The notes below the pieces were generated by a model. It made no database searches. It was not told where the DNA came from and saw only the letters and a list, made by a program, of their open reading frames with translations. The position numbers and the translations under genes were made by a program. From Dicyema japonicum (Eukaryota > Dicyemida > Rhombozoa > Dicyemidae), in NCBI GenBank assembly GCA_011109175.1, contig RDEW01000025.1, positions 754,701 to 818,700 of the forward strand: DNA of 64,000 bases, given 5' to 3'. Shown one piece after another: positions 11,093-23,159 of the stretch (its first letter is position 1; every line of letters begins with the position of its first letter).

Positions 11093-12286
11093 TTAAAATA
11101 TATTAAATCTTTTTAGAATATTTTTAATGTAATATTCACCAGCCTTATAGGAGGACCTAACAAGGGGACCACTTGCTGTGTACAAGAATCCCATATCATC
11201 TCCGACCTTCTTCCAGTACTCAAATTTTTCAGGAGTCACATACTCCTTCACTTTGAGGTGTCGTTTGGTTGGCTGCATGTACTGTCCGAGAGTGAGACAG
11301 TCAACTTTGGCCTTTCTGAGTTCTCCAAATACAACTACAAAAAACCTTCCAGGGTCATCATTATTTGTTTATCTGTCTCCCCCAATCCTAACATCAATGA
11401 AGTCTTGGTAATGAGTGAAGAACGAAAGGATTTAGCCATTTTTTAAAACATTAATTGATTGAGGAAAGTTGGCACGATGATCTCTTACAGAACTATAATT
11501 GTAATTAACAAATACCTTTGTAACTCGGGGACAGTCTCAACATTATGGGCAAAAACATCCAACCCAGACTCCACGACACGCTTTATGCACTCTGAATTAC
11601 CTCCAAAGTCAGGGACCAAACATTCAATGTACACATTAGTCCTACAACTAAGAAATCAAACAGACATTTGCTTAATCTCCTCAATTGTACGAGAAAAATG
11701 AAGACTTCCAAAATCAGGCAAATCTAAAAAAATCAATAGCAAACAAAACCATCTCTATCAACCGAAGTGACCACCACGTAATCAACCCCCCAACTGAGAA
11801 TAGATTGTGCGGTTTTTTTAGGTTCCAATTCGTCAAGTGGGGCAGGTTGGCGATTTGTCTTTACAGAACAAAACTTACAAGCACGTGTGCATTCATTTCC
11901 CATAATCTGACATGATAATTGGAAAAAACCATTATTGTTGCTGTAGAAATCCCACTGTCAGAACCCCAGCATTCTCCAATATTTGGACATCGCGCTTCCT
12001 GGCAGACAGTGCTAAGTCTTTGAGATTCCAAAGACATCTTCATTTTCGAAAAATTTCTTCCTGTAGGAATTGTTGTTTTGAGCCAAGGGGGAAGTCTTAA
12101 TCTGAATGTAAACAAAGTTTAATGCCTATGCCCAGTCCTGGTCTCAACATGATCCACTTTCTTGTTTTTAGCCTCTCTTAAAAAGAAGGAAAGATCTGGC
12201 CCTTGAGGAATACTTCTAAAATAGGCTGTACAAGAGAATGCCCTCTTGAAGAGACAGCAACTAAACTTGTCAAGAAAAAAAGCCAT
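11093..12286 (-). CDS. LIAS: lipoyl synthase, mitochondrial radical-SAM enzyme
   Basis: Inserts two sulfurs into octanoyl groups on mitochondrial carrier proteins. Seven exons run from ATG at 12286, separated by introns at 12102-12125 (24 nt, GC donor), 11907-11929, 11724-11749, 11642-11665, 11493-11515 and 11323-11345. The first ~40 residues could be a targeting peptide. Then come [10 protein letters not shown], the auxiliary cluster motif [12 protein letters not shown], the radical-SAM motif [45 protein letters not shown] and the serine ligand region [11 protein letters not shown]. Length and order match the family. The only defect is a one-base frame step in a six-T run at 11439-11444 (plus strand), which looks like a sequence error. 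It starts only 54 nt downstream of the WDR91 stop on the same strand. Confidence 0.95.
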
Positions 12287-12340
12287 TTACCAAAAATAAT
12301 TTAAAATTTAATAAAATGTTGAAATTAATAAAATAATTTG

Positions 12341-14347
12341 TTAGAAAAAATAATCAGCCATGACAATTTCGATGGTTCCATCAACAGATGCACTCAAAAA
12401 TTTATTAGAAGATGAATCAACAGCACAAATATAGTTATTTAAATCATTAGACACATAACAACCACAAGGTTGCTCCTTGTTTATCTCCATATGATTTCCA
12501 AACTAAAATTATAATTGTAATAAACCGCACTATAAACCACTGATGACTTTTCAAAATAAGTAAATAACATTTTCTTTCCATAAAACGAAAACATTTGGTT
12601 TGAAGGCATTATATGTGGAAAACTGTTGGGCATAAAGTCATCGTAAAGAAATTGTGTTGCCAACTCTCCAAGATCAGTAACACTGTTTAAATGTTGTTTG
12701 TTCAGAAAATATAACTAAAATCATTGAAACTAAAATACAATTCCATCGTGGGTAGTACAGTAAATGTTGTCATCAACTGGTGTTATGGTTTTAATAGATG
12801 TATGGGAAATCTGTACTTGCCATTGACTATGCTTTTTAGACTCCAAGTCTACAATAATTAACCAATAATAAACCATGATAATGAAGGACACCATCGGAAG
12901 TTCCTACATACAATACAAATGAAACACTTGACTTGAAATTAAGACACACAACGTCAGTATAATCTAATACAACTGAGCGCTAAAATATAATAAACTATTA
13001 CTATCGCTTTATACGTGTTTGAGTCATAAATTGTTATCTTATTAACACTTCCACTAGCAAGTCTCATGTGAACTGCAAAGTGATTACCTTCTGAGTCACT
13101 AACAACTTGGATTACACTGCATAACAAAACAAAAAACCTGACTTGCTGCTTGTCTGTTTTTGTGTACTTTATGTACTCCCTCGCATCAACGTCAAACAAC
13201 CTTAAATGACCATCATATGACCCAATGGCAATCTAAAAATTATTGTCAATCTAACAATGTCTGCAGTCCCAATCCACTCTATTGACGTAATCACCGAGGT
13301 TGACGTAAGTGTCTGTACGGTCTCGTGAGAACCATCCTCAAAATTTGGTTCCCATATTCTATAATAAACAGATGACAATTCCTAGCAATTCCCTCTTCAT
13401 CGAGACTAGCGACGTAGGTCCCAGTTCTATTAAACTTGGCTTTCACGATCCTTGAGTTATGTCGTGTGTAGTAAATCCTCTGATAAACCTTGGATTCCCT
13501 TTCAATTGGATTTTTGTTCAATTCTAATTCTGAAATAATCTAAAATACTAGGTAGTACTAACATCATTAGTTTCCTCGTTATAGTTAAAGTAGTTATCCA
13601 CAAGAAAGTCTTCCTCTTCGTTCCCCAAAATCTACATTATTCAATATAAAGTACATTATTGCTTCCGCGACGATTATTCGAAGATAAGTTATGCTGGTTC
13701 TGGATAACTCCTTCACTTCTGGGTTCAGTAACAAGTCGAAGTAGGGAAGGGGGAGCTAAGGTAAATAAAACAAAAATACATAAATTGTTGAAGACATAAA
13801 CCAAAAAATTATAAAGTGACAGTGTTACAGCTTCTTGCCACTGACGAGTAAAAAAAGTGGAAAAGGTCTTCAAGTTTTCTGGGGTTTTAGCGTATGGAAG
13901 GGCTATATTGAATCAAAAGGACAACCAAGCCAAGTACTCCAATGAGAATTATTATGTATGTTTTGGTGTTTTTCAAAAAATTCAGTAATTTTAGAGTTTT
14001 GTTTAGCTGAATAAGCACGAATGAGGTATAAACGGAGAATCGAAAAGTAAAGATTTTCTATGCTTTTTTGGTGAAGGTCCATAAATTGAGAAAAAAATCG
14101 ATTTTCTAGAAAACTCCAATAATTTTCAAGTCCTAGAATATCAAAGTCGTCCACGAACTTCATAATTTGATCAAGGACATTTTTGGCTAACAATATCAAT
14201 CACTATGACCTGTAATTGTTTTCTGTAGCATGCTAGTTCGTTGGTAAATAACTTTGAAGTTGCGACACAACCACGAAAAATCAAGTACTCCTTTACCATG
14301 TTGTCGAGTTCGGAGATTATGTTAGAAACATTTTCATTGCTTTGCAT
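12341..14347 (-). CDS. WDR91: WDR91-like endosomal WD40 protein
   Basis: In other animals WDR91 works with WDR81 and Rab7 to limit endosomal PtdIns3P. The N-terminus is LisH-like (VKEYLIFRGCVATSKLF), followed by LENYWSFLENRFFSQF, FFEKHQNI and FFTRQWQEAVTLSLYNFLV, which track the WDR91 N-terminal domain closely. WD40 blades follow, such as AKFNRTGTYVASLDEEGIARIW and IAIGSYDGHLRLFD in shortened form. Eleven downstream introns of 21-25 nt are placed at 13903-13925, 13756-13779, 13632-13654, 13540-13562, 13359-13381 (GA donor), 13233-13255, 13117-13137, 12980-13001, 12849-12873, 12715-12738 and 12503-12525. The first intron (14187-14209) leaves a frame mismatch, so the first ~45 codons are less certain. 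The stop is at 12341. Confidence 0.85.
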
Positions 14348-14464
14348 GCTCTTTTACACAAACTGTTAATAAATCTAATTATTATTTTAAAATTCTCTAT
14401 TATATAATTAATTATTCAAAAAAAATTATTAATTTTGTTAACATTTTCATTGCATTCATAAATA

Positions 14465-15065
14465 ATATTTTATTCGGGGTCTACCTGTGCCAGCTTAGTC
14501 TCCGTCGATGTGAATCTGTTGTGGATCGCAAAGGGCTTCACCTCCTCTCCTGCTGACTCAACAGTGGCTCGTTTCCGTAGCCATAAACTGGATCGCGCAG
14601 CACTCTCTTGAGGCGGCCTGATTACTGTCATCTTTTGAACCGGTGGTCATGAATCGTAGAGATGGAAAGCTTCCCGATGGGATCACAGTCTTTCCTCTCT
14701 TTCTCTCGAGGGAAATGCTTAATTTGGGACGGGGCCTGTATCGACACCTTTTCTCAGTCGAAACTTGTTGGTTCCGCGTTTAAAGCTGGGAAGCTGCTCG
14801 GACTTTAGAGAATTTCAAGATAAAAAATACAACACTCTCTCCATCAGATCCCATGTGCAGTCTGTCGTCGTAGGACAAGTTGAGTCTTCGTGCCCAAGAC
14901 GGTCTCTTTTCTAAGATTGCTTCGGTCACTAATATCGAAAGTGACCAATGGGCGTTGGGAAACCGAACGATTGTTTCAATGGATTTCCCTGGCAGTTGTC
15001 AGGGCAACACCCACTCCATTATTTTGATTGTTTTGTTGCGTAATAAATTTTTTTTTTCGTAATAA
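14465..15065 (+). mobile_element. LINE family D C-terminal fragment
   Basis: The plus strand reads PDGITVF and then GKCLIWDGACIDTFSQSKL, the restriction-like endonuclease signature seen in other family D copies (RPDG, then WDxTxxDT). Degenerate remnants follow. The piece is 5'-truncated and frameshifted. Confidence 0.6.
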
Positions 15066-15189
15066 ATTGTCTTTGTTAAAAAACATTTTATTTATGATTG
15101 TATTATTTAAATAAATACTTTTTCTTTAAATTTTTATTTTGAATTACTTATAAAAACATTTAAGTCGAATATACTTATTAAAACATTAG

Positions 15190-15445
15190 GCCTCAACAAC
15201 AATGGGGTAGAACGTGAATCAATCGCGTAGCGCTTCGTATTTTTTCTCCTTTGCCCTCATTGTTTTTTCCGTGGCATACAGTGTGTCTACTGCGCTCCCC
15301 AAAATGTTGGATGGGCAATGGGGTTCGACACGCGTAGCATCTCATACCAAAGGTTTCCCCTCCTCGAATGGAAAACTTGTGATTCCGTCAGATCGTTTTC
15401 CGTCTCCTCTATCCAAGCCAACAGGTTCAATCATATACTAGTTGT
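15190..15445 (-). mobile_element. LINE family D C-terminal fragment
   Basis: On the minus strand this matches 48150-48390 at the nucleotide level (for example GCAGTAGACACACTGTATGC and GAAGCGCTACGCGA). It covers the VWD..CVDT..PSNI endonuclease region with an internal length difference. Confidence 0.65.
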
Positions 15446-15595
15446 AAAAAACAGTAAACATAGTCTAAATTATTATTTTTTTACAATTAATGGACAAAAT
15501 ACTTTATCAACAGTCATTATATTTTGTCCCTTACTTTTATGTAATCAAACAAAAAAAGAACATGTGATTAAAATAATATTAAGAACTAAAATATA

Positions 15596-16242
15596 TCACC
15601 AATAGTATGGAAATGTGTTATATTGGGAAGAATTGTTGTTGGGGATAAATGATTCTTTCAAACTTTCTAAATTTCCAATAAAATGTTGATTGTGTCTGAT
15701 GTCAATTGCGTTTCCATAATTTCTAGAATAATTTTCAGAACATTGGGGAAATTGAAATGAATTTTGCATAAAATGGTTGTATGAAGGATTAAATCCAAAC
15801 TTCATATTTTGTTCAAATTGTTGATAGGAATTGGTTAATGGGTCTTGATTTTGATAATAAAGACTTGTTTGGTTTTGATGAATTCTAGTCTTCTTTAACT
15901 TATATCGATGATTCTGGAACCAAATTTTAACTTGCGTGGGAGTTAAGTGAAGTTGTTTGGCCAATTGATCCCTTTCAGAAGGAGAGAGATATTGTTGATA
16001 GTTAAATCGTCTTTCAAGTTCGTATGTTTGTGATTTTGAAAAAAGAATGCGTTTCTTTTTTGCCTTTTGATAGGATTCTTCAATGATGGGTGATAGGTAA
16101 TTACTCGGAGATAGTGAACGAGAGTCGTCAAGTGATACTAGAAAAGTGAATAAAGCATAAAGGATAATAAAGTATCCACTTATAAATGAATATTACTTGG
16201 ATTGGATTCCTTGAGTGGTGAAACATTGGCAGACCTCTCCAT
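15596..16242 (-). CDS. NK2-class homeodomain transcription factor
   Basis: DNA-binding developmental regulator. Two exons are joined across a 59-nt GT-AG intron (16138-16196), long for this window. Exon 1 starts at ATG 16242 ([13 protein letters not shown]). Exon 2 holds the homeodomain near residues 43-102: [39 protein letters not shown] and [13 protein letters not shown]. The Tyr of HRYK (homeodomain position 54) is the NK2-class hallmark. The C-terminal ~80 residues are rich in Asn, Gln, Tyr and Phe with no recognised NK2-specific domain. The protein is about 196 residues, short for the class, and I see no TN domain. Confidence 0.9.
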
Positions 16243-16943
16243 ATTCAAGAATAAAACTCAACGGTTTTCTGTTAAATAATTAACGTTAAACGATTATTAC
16301 GAGGTAAGCTTACTAATTCGATATTTCGGCAATTACATTTAGTGAAATTTATTTGTTTCCTGCCAACTAATTTATCTCTAATTGATTTGTTCGAGGACCT
16401 GTCCATAAAGTGATGATGTCTTTTATTCACATTTTAAGTGGATTCAGTATATTTTCAGAGAATTCGATTATTACTGCTTAATAAATGTGAGAGGAATATC
16501 ATTTAGATTGTCAAAGGTATTATTTACACTGATATTTATGTCGATCCTAATTTATCCCACCTGCAAGCCATTTATTTCAAAATGGGGAAAAATATTTTGA
16601 TAAAAATTTTCTTAAAACTGTCAATAATTTAACAAGAAATAACACGATCACTTTATATTTACAGGATTTATTTCATGAACTGCCAATGAAAATATTTGAC
16701 AATTATTAACTTTTTATACTCCGACAGATATAATTTCAACCAATAAAACCTTATAGTTGAATTTTTTATTCTATCAAATAATAAACGTAGTCAAAGGAGC
16801 ATTTCTCTTGTAAAATAACTAAATTATTTACACAGAACAAATTCAGTCATTATAACCAAGTACCAGTAAAATTTCCATTTACAAACACTTAAAAATCTAA
16901 TTAACTCTCAAAATAAGATTTTAATGAAAATAGGAAACCAAAG
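16243..16943. other. AT-rich intergenic region
   Basis: Lies between the NK2 start and the 3' end of the L(3)mbt-like gene. No ORF or motif is supported. It probably holds the NK2 promoter. Confidence 0.5.
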
Positions 16944-19108
16944 TCAAACTTTGGGATTTAAAAGAACGTTTGAATCCCTGAAAATAAGTATATGATGATA
17001 AATCTTAAGAGAAGGTCCAAGTTTCAATTTCAAAATATTGGTAAAGTCACTCAAATTCATCAACAAAAACGATTTTCCGTTAATCAACTACAAATAACAA
17101 AAATTCAAAACATTGTCTTTGAACAGTTTAGCCACAATTTCCCCGCATCCACTAATCCCAGAGATAAACTCAGCTACATGATTGCAGTCCCATGCCATTA
17201 CATCACTTTTCTGTAATCTTGTATCATGTTGTAGTATTTTGGCAGCCTCTTTTAGACGACTAAAGTTAGGAGGTTCAAAAAAATCTTCAATTTGAAAACG
17301 TTCCTCGTAAGATTCCTTCATAAACTCATCTATTAAATAAGCAAGAGAAATACTTGAATTAATTGACTTTTCATCAACCTCTTTGTTGAGTTTCCAGTTA
17401 TTCTGATTTTTTCGTTTTCGTTTGGGGACAAACTCAGTAAACTCACCGGAATAGGAAGAGCGTGTTATCTCACTACTCGAATCCATTTCAGCAATAAATG
17501 GACGTGGGCGTTTCAGAGGATCAACACAGTCACTAGTGATAATCTCAGCTGGTTTTTCGTCCTCAGATACGCCCAATCTGTTGGTCAATTTAATTGGAGA
17601 ATGATCCTTATATGGACAGTTTTCATAACTACCAGTTAAATTGTCATAAAATACCAAATGTGGGCAGAATCAGGCTTTCCATTAGTGTGACCATATCCTA
17701 AGCATATTGAGGTAGAACAGGGGATATTCTTATATTTATTAGGTGGTAGTCGACACAACAATTCTAATCCATACTTTTCACAATGGCCAAGAGGATAAAT
17801 AAAAGTGCTATCGTCGTCCAGCCAATAATCATATGGCTTTGGCCATCCATTAAAGTGAATTTTGATTTTGTAACCTCTTACCAAAGCAATCGAGGCTTGT
17901 CTAATCAAATCATGGTTGTAGTTGTCTACTGTTTCCACTGCCATCCCTTGTCGATACCCAATAACTTGTCTCTAAAGTTAACTTTGATGAAAAACCGTTT
18001 TAAAAATACTTTTGGGGGCAATTGTTGCGTTTGTGCTTTTTAAATATTTTTCCTTGTCAAAAATTCCACGGTAATCTTGTGTTAAGAAAGAAAAAACTTT
18101 CAGGTGTCTCCAATTCGTCGGTAAAGTCCTCAAGCGAGTGAATAAATGGAGAGTCAGTCTTTGCCCAAAATCCAGAGAAGGAAGTGCCACCGTCAAAGGA
18201 AATCAGCAAATAATCTCCAATAATATCAGAAACTGTAGCAATCCGGTTTATTTGAAATTAGGCAAAAATTCAGATTCCACGGCAACAAGCTTCATTCCAA
18301 TTTTAAACTGATTTTTGGAGATATCCTGATCTTTCATGCATGCAAAAAGATCCTCAGGAGCAGGAATTCTCAAATCCTCACTGAGATGTGTTTCCCAGTC
18401 AAAACTCACGAATTCTTTAAAATTATTATTATATGAGACCAAAGGGAAGTTCGAGTTTTCGGTTATTTCGTTCACACCAACCACATGGGAAAATAAACGG
18501 AGAATTAATGCTGACCCAAAAATCATAACAAGGATCATATCCATGGAAACTAAGTCGAATTCTAGTCCCGGCAACAGCAGATACACTGACAACGCAGAAA
18601 AGGTTAGGGTTCATGGGATCTATGGCTTCCATCCACATCCATAGAGAAAAACCATTGTGAATTATAGCATTCTAACAAATTTAATAAGAAAACTTCATTT
18701 TCGAAAACAAATGTTGTAGTGTTTTGATTTTCTAGTTGTTTGGCCTCTCTGCGTCCTAAAATCGAAAATAATGAATACTTTGGTGATATTCAAACAATGA
18801 TACATTCTTGTACTTGTGTTTTTTCGATCTATAATAAAGAATCTCTCAACTTTTTATGATGAGCCGACTTAGGCCTCCCCCTTCTAGGCGCAGGTTCTTC
18901 AAAGGAAAAGTCGTCTTTGTAGTCAATAAATGAACTTTCTGGCGTTTCAGTTAAATCACATTCGTGTTCCGAGTTTATTATTTCACCTTCTTCTTGAAAG
19001 TTAGTATGAAGTCCATTTTCGGACTGTTGGGGCATCTTTGAACCACTGATCTACAAATGTTAAATTGTCTACTAATTCTGGGGAATCATGTGTAGAGTTA
19101 TTCTCCAT
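16944..19108 (-). CDS. L3MBTL: L(3)mbt-like chromatin reader: MBT repeats, C2HC finger, SAM
   Basis: Nuclear protein that binds lower-methylated histone lysines and compacts chromatin in known relatives. Order: acidic N-terminus, AT-hook-like RRGRPK, MBT1 (WMEAIDPMNPNLFCVVSV, YDFWV, GWCERN), MBT2 (FKIGMKLVAV, RIATVSDIIG, SGFWAKTDSPFIH), MBT3 (GMAVETVDN, KIHFNGWPKPYDYW), a C2HC finger (CSTSIC..GHTNG..H..C), a linker rich in Lys and Arg, and a C-terminal SAM domain (VAEFISGISGCGEIVAKLF). Introns: 18829-18850, 18756-18778, 18672-18693, 18415-18439, 18076-18097, 17972-17995, 17629-17654, 17088-17111. A possible 19-nt intron at 19036-19054 links an upstream ATG at 19108; otherwise translation starts at 19035. 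The frame is broken near 18250-18262 in MBT2, cause unknown. Confidence 0.9.
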
Positions 19109-19194
19109 TAAATTCAAAAGACCGACAACGTAAAAAAATATTACGTTTTATTATTTAATAATTATTAATTAAAAAAATAAATTAGTATATGTAA

Positions 19195-20640
19195 ATTTAC
19201 AATTCTTGGCGGAATCTTGCGGAATTGTCGATTTCCGTAGGAAATTTAAGGCGGTAGAGAGACATCTCTTTGATTGGAAAACGACCGAGGTCGATAAAGT
19301 TTATAATTTCTTTATCAAAAGATGCACTTCATTGCATGAGTCTGTCTCGTGTATTACAGAAAAGCATCACTAACCCAGAAACGATTCTTGAGTGGGCCTG
19401 CACCGGGACAACTTATTTGATCCCAAAGCTGGACAACCCTCAGTCTGCTGCAGATAATCGACCAATAACCTGCATGCCAACCCTGTATAAGCTGATGACC
19501 AAATTGGTGGCTAATGAGGTCAAGAGCATTGTAGACGCAAATGGGATTCTCTCCGAGAATCAGTTGAGTACTGTAGGAAATTGTCAGGGGGCAAAAGAGC
19601 AGGCTTTGATCAACAAATGCCTTTCTGTGTCTCACGGAAACTCACTTTTGTCTATGTAATTCAAAGTCTGCGCTGTCTCGCTGCTAAACTACTACATAGG
19701 TGTTGTGGTGTTTGAGCTCAAAGAGTATGATGAGATGGATGTTATGATCCGTGAGTACTTAGAGAGAACCATGTACTGGCAGCCAATAAAGAAGAGACTA
19801 TATTTACCCCTTGATAAATTCGGCCGTTGACTGTGTGGAGTAGTACAACTAAGTGAGCGTATCCTAATGCGAATGCACGACACCCTGATAGCTGGGTCAA
19901 GTGTGTCTGCTAGGAGGCACGCCATAATAACGACCGAGAAAACACGGGCAACCCACCTAGGCACTATCAGACCTTTTTTGTCTGCTAAGTATGGTGTTGA
20001 TGATGGTGGGCTAGTAAACGTGAAGGCGTTGATCGAAATACTATATAATAATTTGATGGAAAAGATCAACTTAAAAAGCCTTCATAAGGTCCTCTTCAGA
20101 GCATTGACAACCAACAAATACATGTCCCCATTGTAAGTCAAGGAGCATGTCGGTTGATCATTTAGCCATTCATTGCGGATCCATGCCACGACTATGTGTG
20201 GAGGCTTAACGAGGTAGTAAGGACTCTTAATCTTATACTATGCAATAAGTATGGTATTCGCCACACCAGAAAGTTGCGGTTGCGGACTCATAAGGTGCAA
20301 TCTGTAGTAAAGAACACCAGGGTCCAAATTAAGGTAGACAGTGTTATCCGTACCTCGGTGCTAGTCAAGCACAATAAACCGGACATTGTGGTACACGATA
20401 AGAAGTCTGGCCAAGTCCTTATCATAGAGGTTAACATTACGTCTCAAGACCGTTTGCAGACTGTGGAGGTGGAGAAAAAAGGAAGTATGACTTGCTTGCA
20501 AACGAGATGGGGCAGATGCTTGGTTGCAAGTTCCTCGTTATTCCAATAGTAATGACGTGGGAAGGAATTGCAACAAAGTACCACAAGTGTTATCTGAAGC
20601 AGTTGGGGGTAGATAGGAAGCTCTAAGCCTATCTACAGTC
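19195..20640 (+). mobile_element. LINE family C (R4/Dong-like) copy
   Basis: Fragments of one ORF across frames. The reverse transcriptase N-terminal part has TTYLIPKLDNPQSAADNRPI and GNCQGAKEQALINK, the R4-type signature. The central catalytic part is deleted. Downstream are ERTMYWQPIKKRLYLPLDKF and, at 20196-20549, a restriction-like endonuclease with KPDIVVHDKKSG and IIEVNIT, a PD-(D/E)xK arrangement. This end structure is what the R4/Dong clade carries. Frameshifts and stops make it inactive. Confidence 0.75.
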
Positions 20641-20985
20641 CACTGTATTAAAGCGGACCCTAGAGAACCTGACACTGGACTAGGCAGAGCCCGGAGATGC
20701 CAAATGGGCAGAGTGTTCAATTGGACAAAGCGCTCTAGGAGTTTTTTTAACAACCAGAATCGAACCTACCTGAGGAACCTGGCAAACAGAAAGCTATTCA
20801 ACTGACTCTGATGTGGAAATGGGGAATAAGAGGGAGTTGGTGGCACACTCTTCTTCCTTGAGAAGGATTAAATTAAATTGTTTGTGTCTTGTTTTACTTA
20901 ATCCTGCTTATTGAAGAATTTCTGCGTATAAAAGTTGAATGTGACAGTACCCTTGGTTTAAACTGACAGTACCCTTGGCGAAGCT
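20641..20985. other. no gene recognised
   Basis: Sequence between two retroelement remnants. It may include the 3' untranslated part of the R4-like copy; nothing further is supported. Confidence 0.3.
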
Positions 20986-20989
20986 TGGT

Positions 20990-22330
20990 GAGAAGTGTTC
21001 TTGTGTTATTCTAAATAGAACATATTAGGCTGATTGGCCTATTTCCACAAATACTTTTTCCGCACCAGTCCTAGGACAAGCAAGTTTTCTATAACTCTTC
21101 CAAAGTGATGGGTTTCTGATATCGACTCTTGAGGGTTCCTCCATTTATTTCCTCTCCGAAATATATTTCCATATTTTACTAATAGCGGTCCTGACTAGAG
21201 AAATATCCGGGTTCAAAGTTCCTGAAGGATATGGTCACTTCAAATATCCCACAAGGTCTCAGCTATACCTACATGGAAAAGCTCCGAGTGAAGACGAAAC
21301 AAGAAAATCTCCAATTTGTCTTCTCCATTATAACAGAAATGATTAGTCTCTTCTGACGTTCGAACTTTAATCCGATGATTTCAAATAATAATGCTATCTC
21401 CGTCCATCCTAATTCGTCCCGTAACAGCCATAATTAGTACCCTTAGAATTAAGATCGCCAACTAAGATGGTATAGGGATTCTTTTTATAGAACTCATAGA
21501 TCTCTGTAGAAAAAGTCTCCAGATTCTTAGAGTATACACCTCCAACACTAATCCTTACTCCATCACAACAGCCACGTTTAAAACTTAACAAGATATATCA
21601 CAAACGACATTTGGATTACGAATTCTGAGGCAGTACCGATAGAAATAGACGTTTCCTTACCAGCAACTGCTCCAACCTTCTATAAATTGTCCGCGGAATT
21701 ATATTCCCTCAGTATATTACTCTTCCCTTCTATTGTTTCTCTCAAATCACCTTGGGGGCCTCTGCAAGTAGTGCTAGTTCATTATGCTTTTTCTCTAAAA
21801 ATCAGGCATTCACTATCACTATTTTTAGGCCTTGCTTATACTTATCGAAAATTTATGTTTTTTCACCGCGAATTCTCCTTGTAAGTTTCATATCCTGTGG
21901 CATTATTGTTACTCGATTTCTATTTATTGCACAAAAATTACTATCCTAGAAAATCCCCACACAAATAACTCTAAAAGCAACTTAAATCTGCTTTCATAAA
22001 CTGTGCTGCTTCTCTATCAACTTTGGAATGGTGTTTTCGGAATTGAGTACTCTTTTGATATTTCTGATCTCCCTCATTCCATAAAACCAGGACGAAAGCG
22101 ATTTGGCTTCTTTACAACACCCAATTGGAATTCCGAGTGTGTATTCATGTTTCAGATAATTTTTTCCACGGCTTATTCGGAGTGCGCACGATTTCTAGTG
22201 GGGATCTTTAACCCCCTCATGCTCAATCTGGTCCACATACTCCTTGATTCTTCCTTCAGATATAGAAGATTTTAGGGATGTGTCCATAACAATTACGTCA
22301 TCCACATAAATAATATGTCGCGTCCCATGC
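20990..22330 (-). mobile_element. APE-type LINE endonuclease fragment
   Basis: The minus strand carries an apurinic-endonuclease-like segment: SVGGVYSKNLETFSTEIYEF then YTILVGDLNSKGTNYGC at 21409-21591, matching the GD(L/F)N metal-binding region of Jockey/CR1-type elements. Upstream, near 21800, SLEKKHNELALL resembles the start of that domain. Stops are frequent. The clade is uncertain (family E or B). Confidence 0.6.
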
Positions 22331-22519
22331 TGGTTACATGTCACCGGTCAATAGATCTGTCAGATGTCATGCTTAATGTGGCTTTAATCATTTTTACCCG
22401 TTATTCATAAATATTCAACATGTGCTCTATAAAATGTTTATTTCTTTACACATGATAATAAGGAAGGCGAAATAACAATTAATGAAAAAATCCGAGAAAT
22501 TTTCATTAAATAATAAATA

Positions 22520-22838
22520 GCCGCGTGGCGCCATGTGGTGCTGCGTGGTTAATTGATTGAAGTTTTCTGCTTGCTTGTCTGTTCCTCCTCTCTTCCTACT
22601 AGAGTGGCGTCATGTGATCCACCTGTTTAGGTGACGCCCAGTGCCAGGCTGGCACGAAAAAGGATCATTTGCTCTTCCCCACTCTACTGGAGTGGTTTCC
22701 ACAACTGCATGTAATGGACGTCTTACCTTTATGCTGATTCCGGATGGACTCTGTTTCTGTAGAAGTGGAAACTGGATACACTTAATTAGTTGTTTACTTT
22801 AACTTCTTTCTCGGTGTATCCGGGGTTAATAAATTAAA
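22520..22838 (+). repeat. SINE-2 copy
   Basis: Near-full-length, from GCCGCGTGGCGCCATGTGG to TCGGTGTATCCGGGG plus TTAATAAATTAAAT. It is almost identical to the copy starting at 23160, which suggests recent activity. Confidence 0.9.
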
Positions 22839-22970
22839 TGCGAACTATTGCTGAGTCTATTCATAAAAATAGCCATTTGGGGATTCGTAAACTGCAGCAA
22901 GAATATTTGGACTCCTATTTTTCAATAAAACAGAAAATTATTAAAAAATTGTCAGAGTCACAATTTGAAA
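22838..22970 (+). mobile_element. Ginger/KRBA2-like zinc-finger fragment
   Basis: The frame reads IAESIHKNSHLGIRKLQQEY then SIKQKIIKKL. It aligns with the H2C2 finger region of the 28.6 kb copy (VAKSLYEFSHGGVNKIEYEC, then TVKNEIIRKV). It sits between two SINE-2 copies. An ambiguous base (n) follows at 23009. Confidence 0.5.
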
Positions 22971-23159
22971 GTTTTCTATCCCACTTAAAGCGGATCGCTA
23001 CACGAACANATGTCAGTAGCCGCTCTCCCCCATAATTAATAAATAATATTTTATTGTTAATAAATTTTTGAAATAAAAAAAATTTTTTTTATAACGTCTA
23101 TTCTTTGCCCAAATCTACGAATAACACGACCCCTCCAAAAATAAACTTGATTAGTAAAT

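Noticed and set aside
11335-11345. Possible 11-nt intron in LIAS
   Set aside because: Too short to be plausible. The overlapping 23-nt choice (11323-11345) gives the conserved [10 protein letters not shown] directly.
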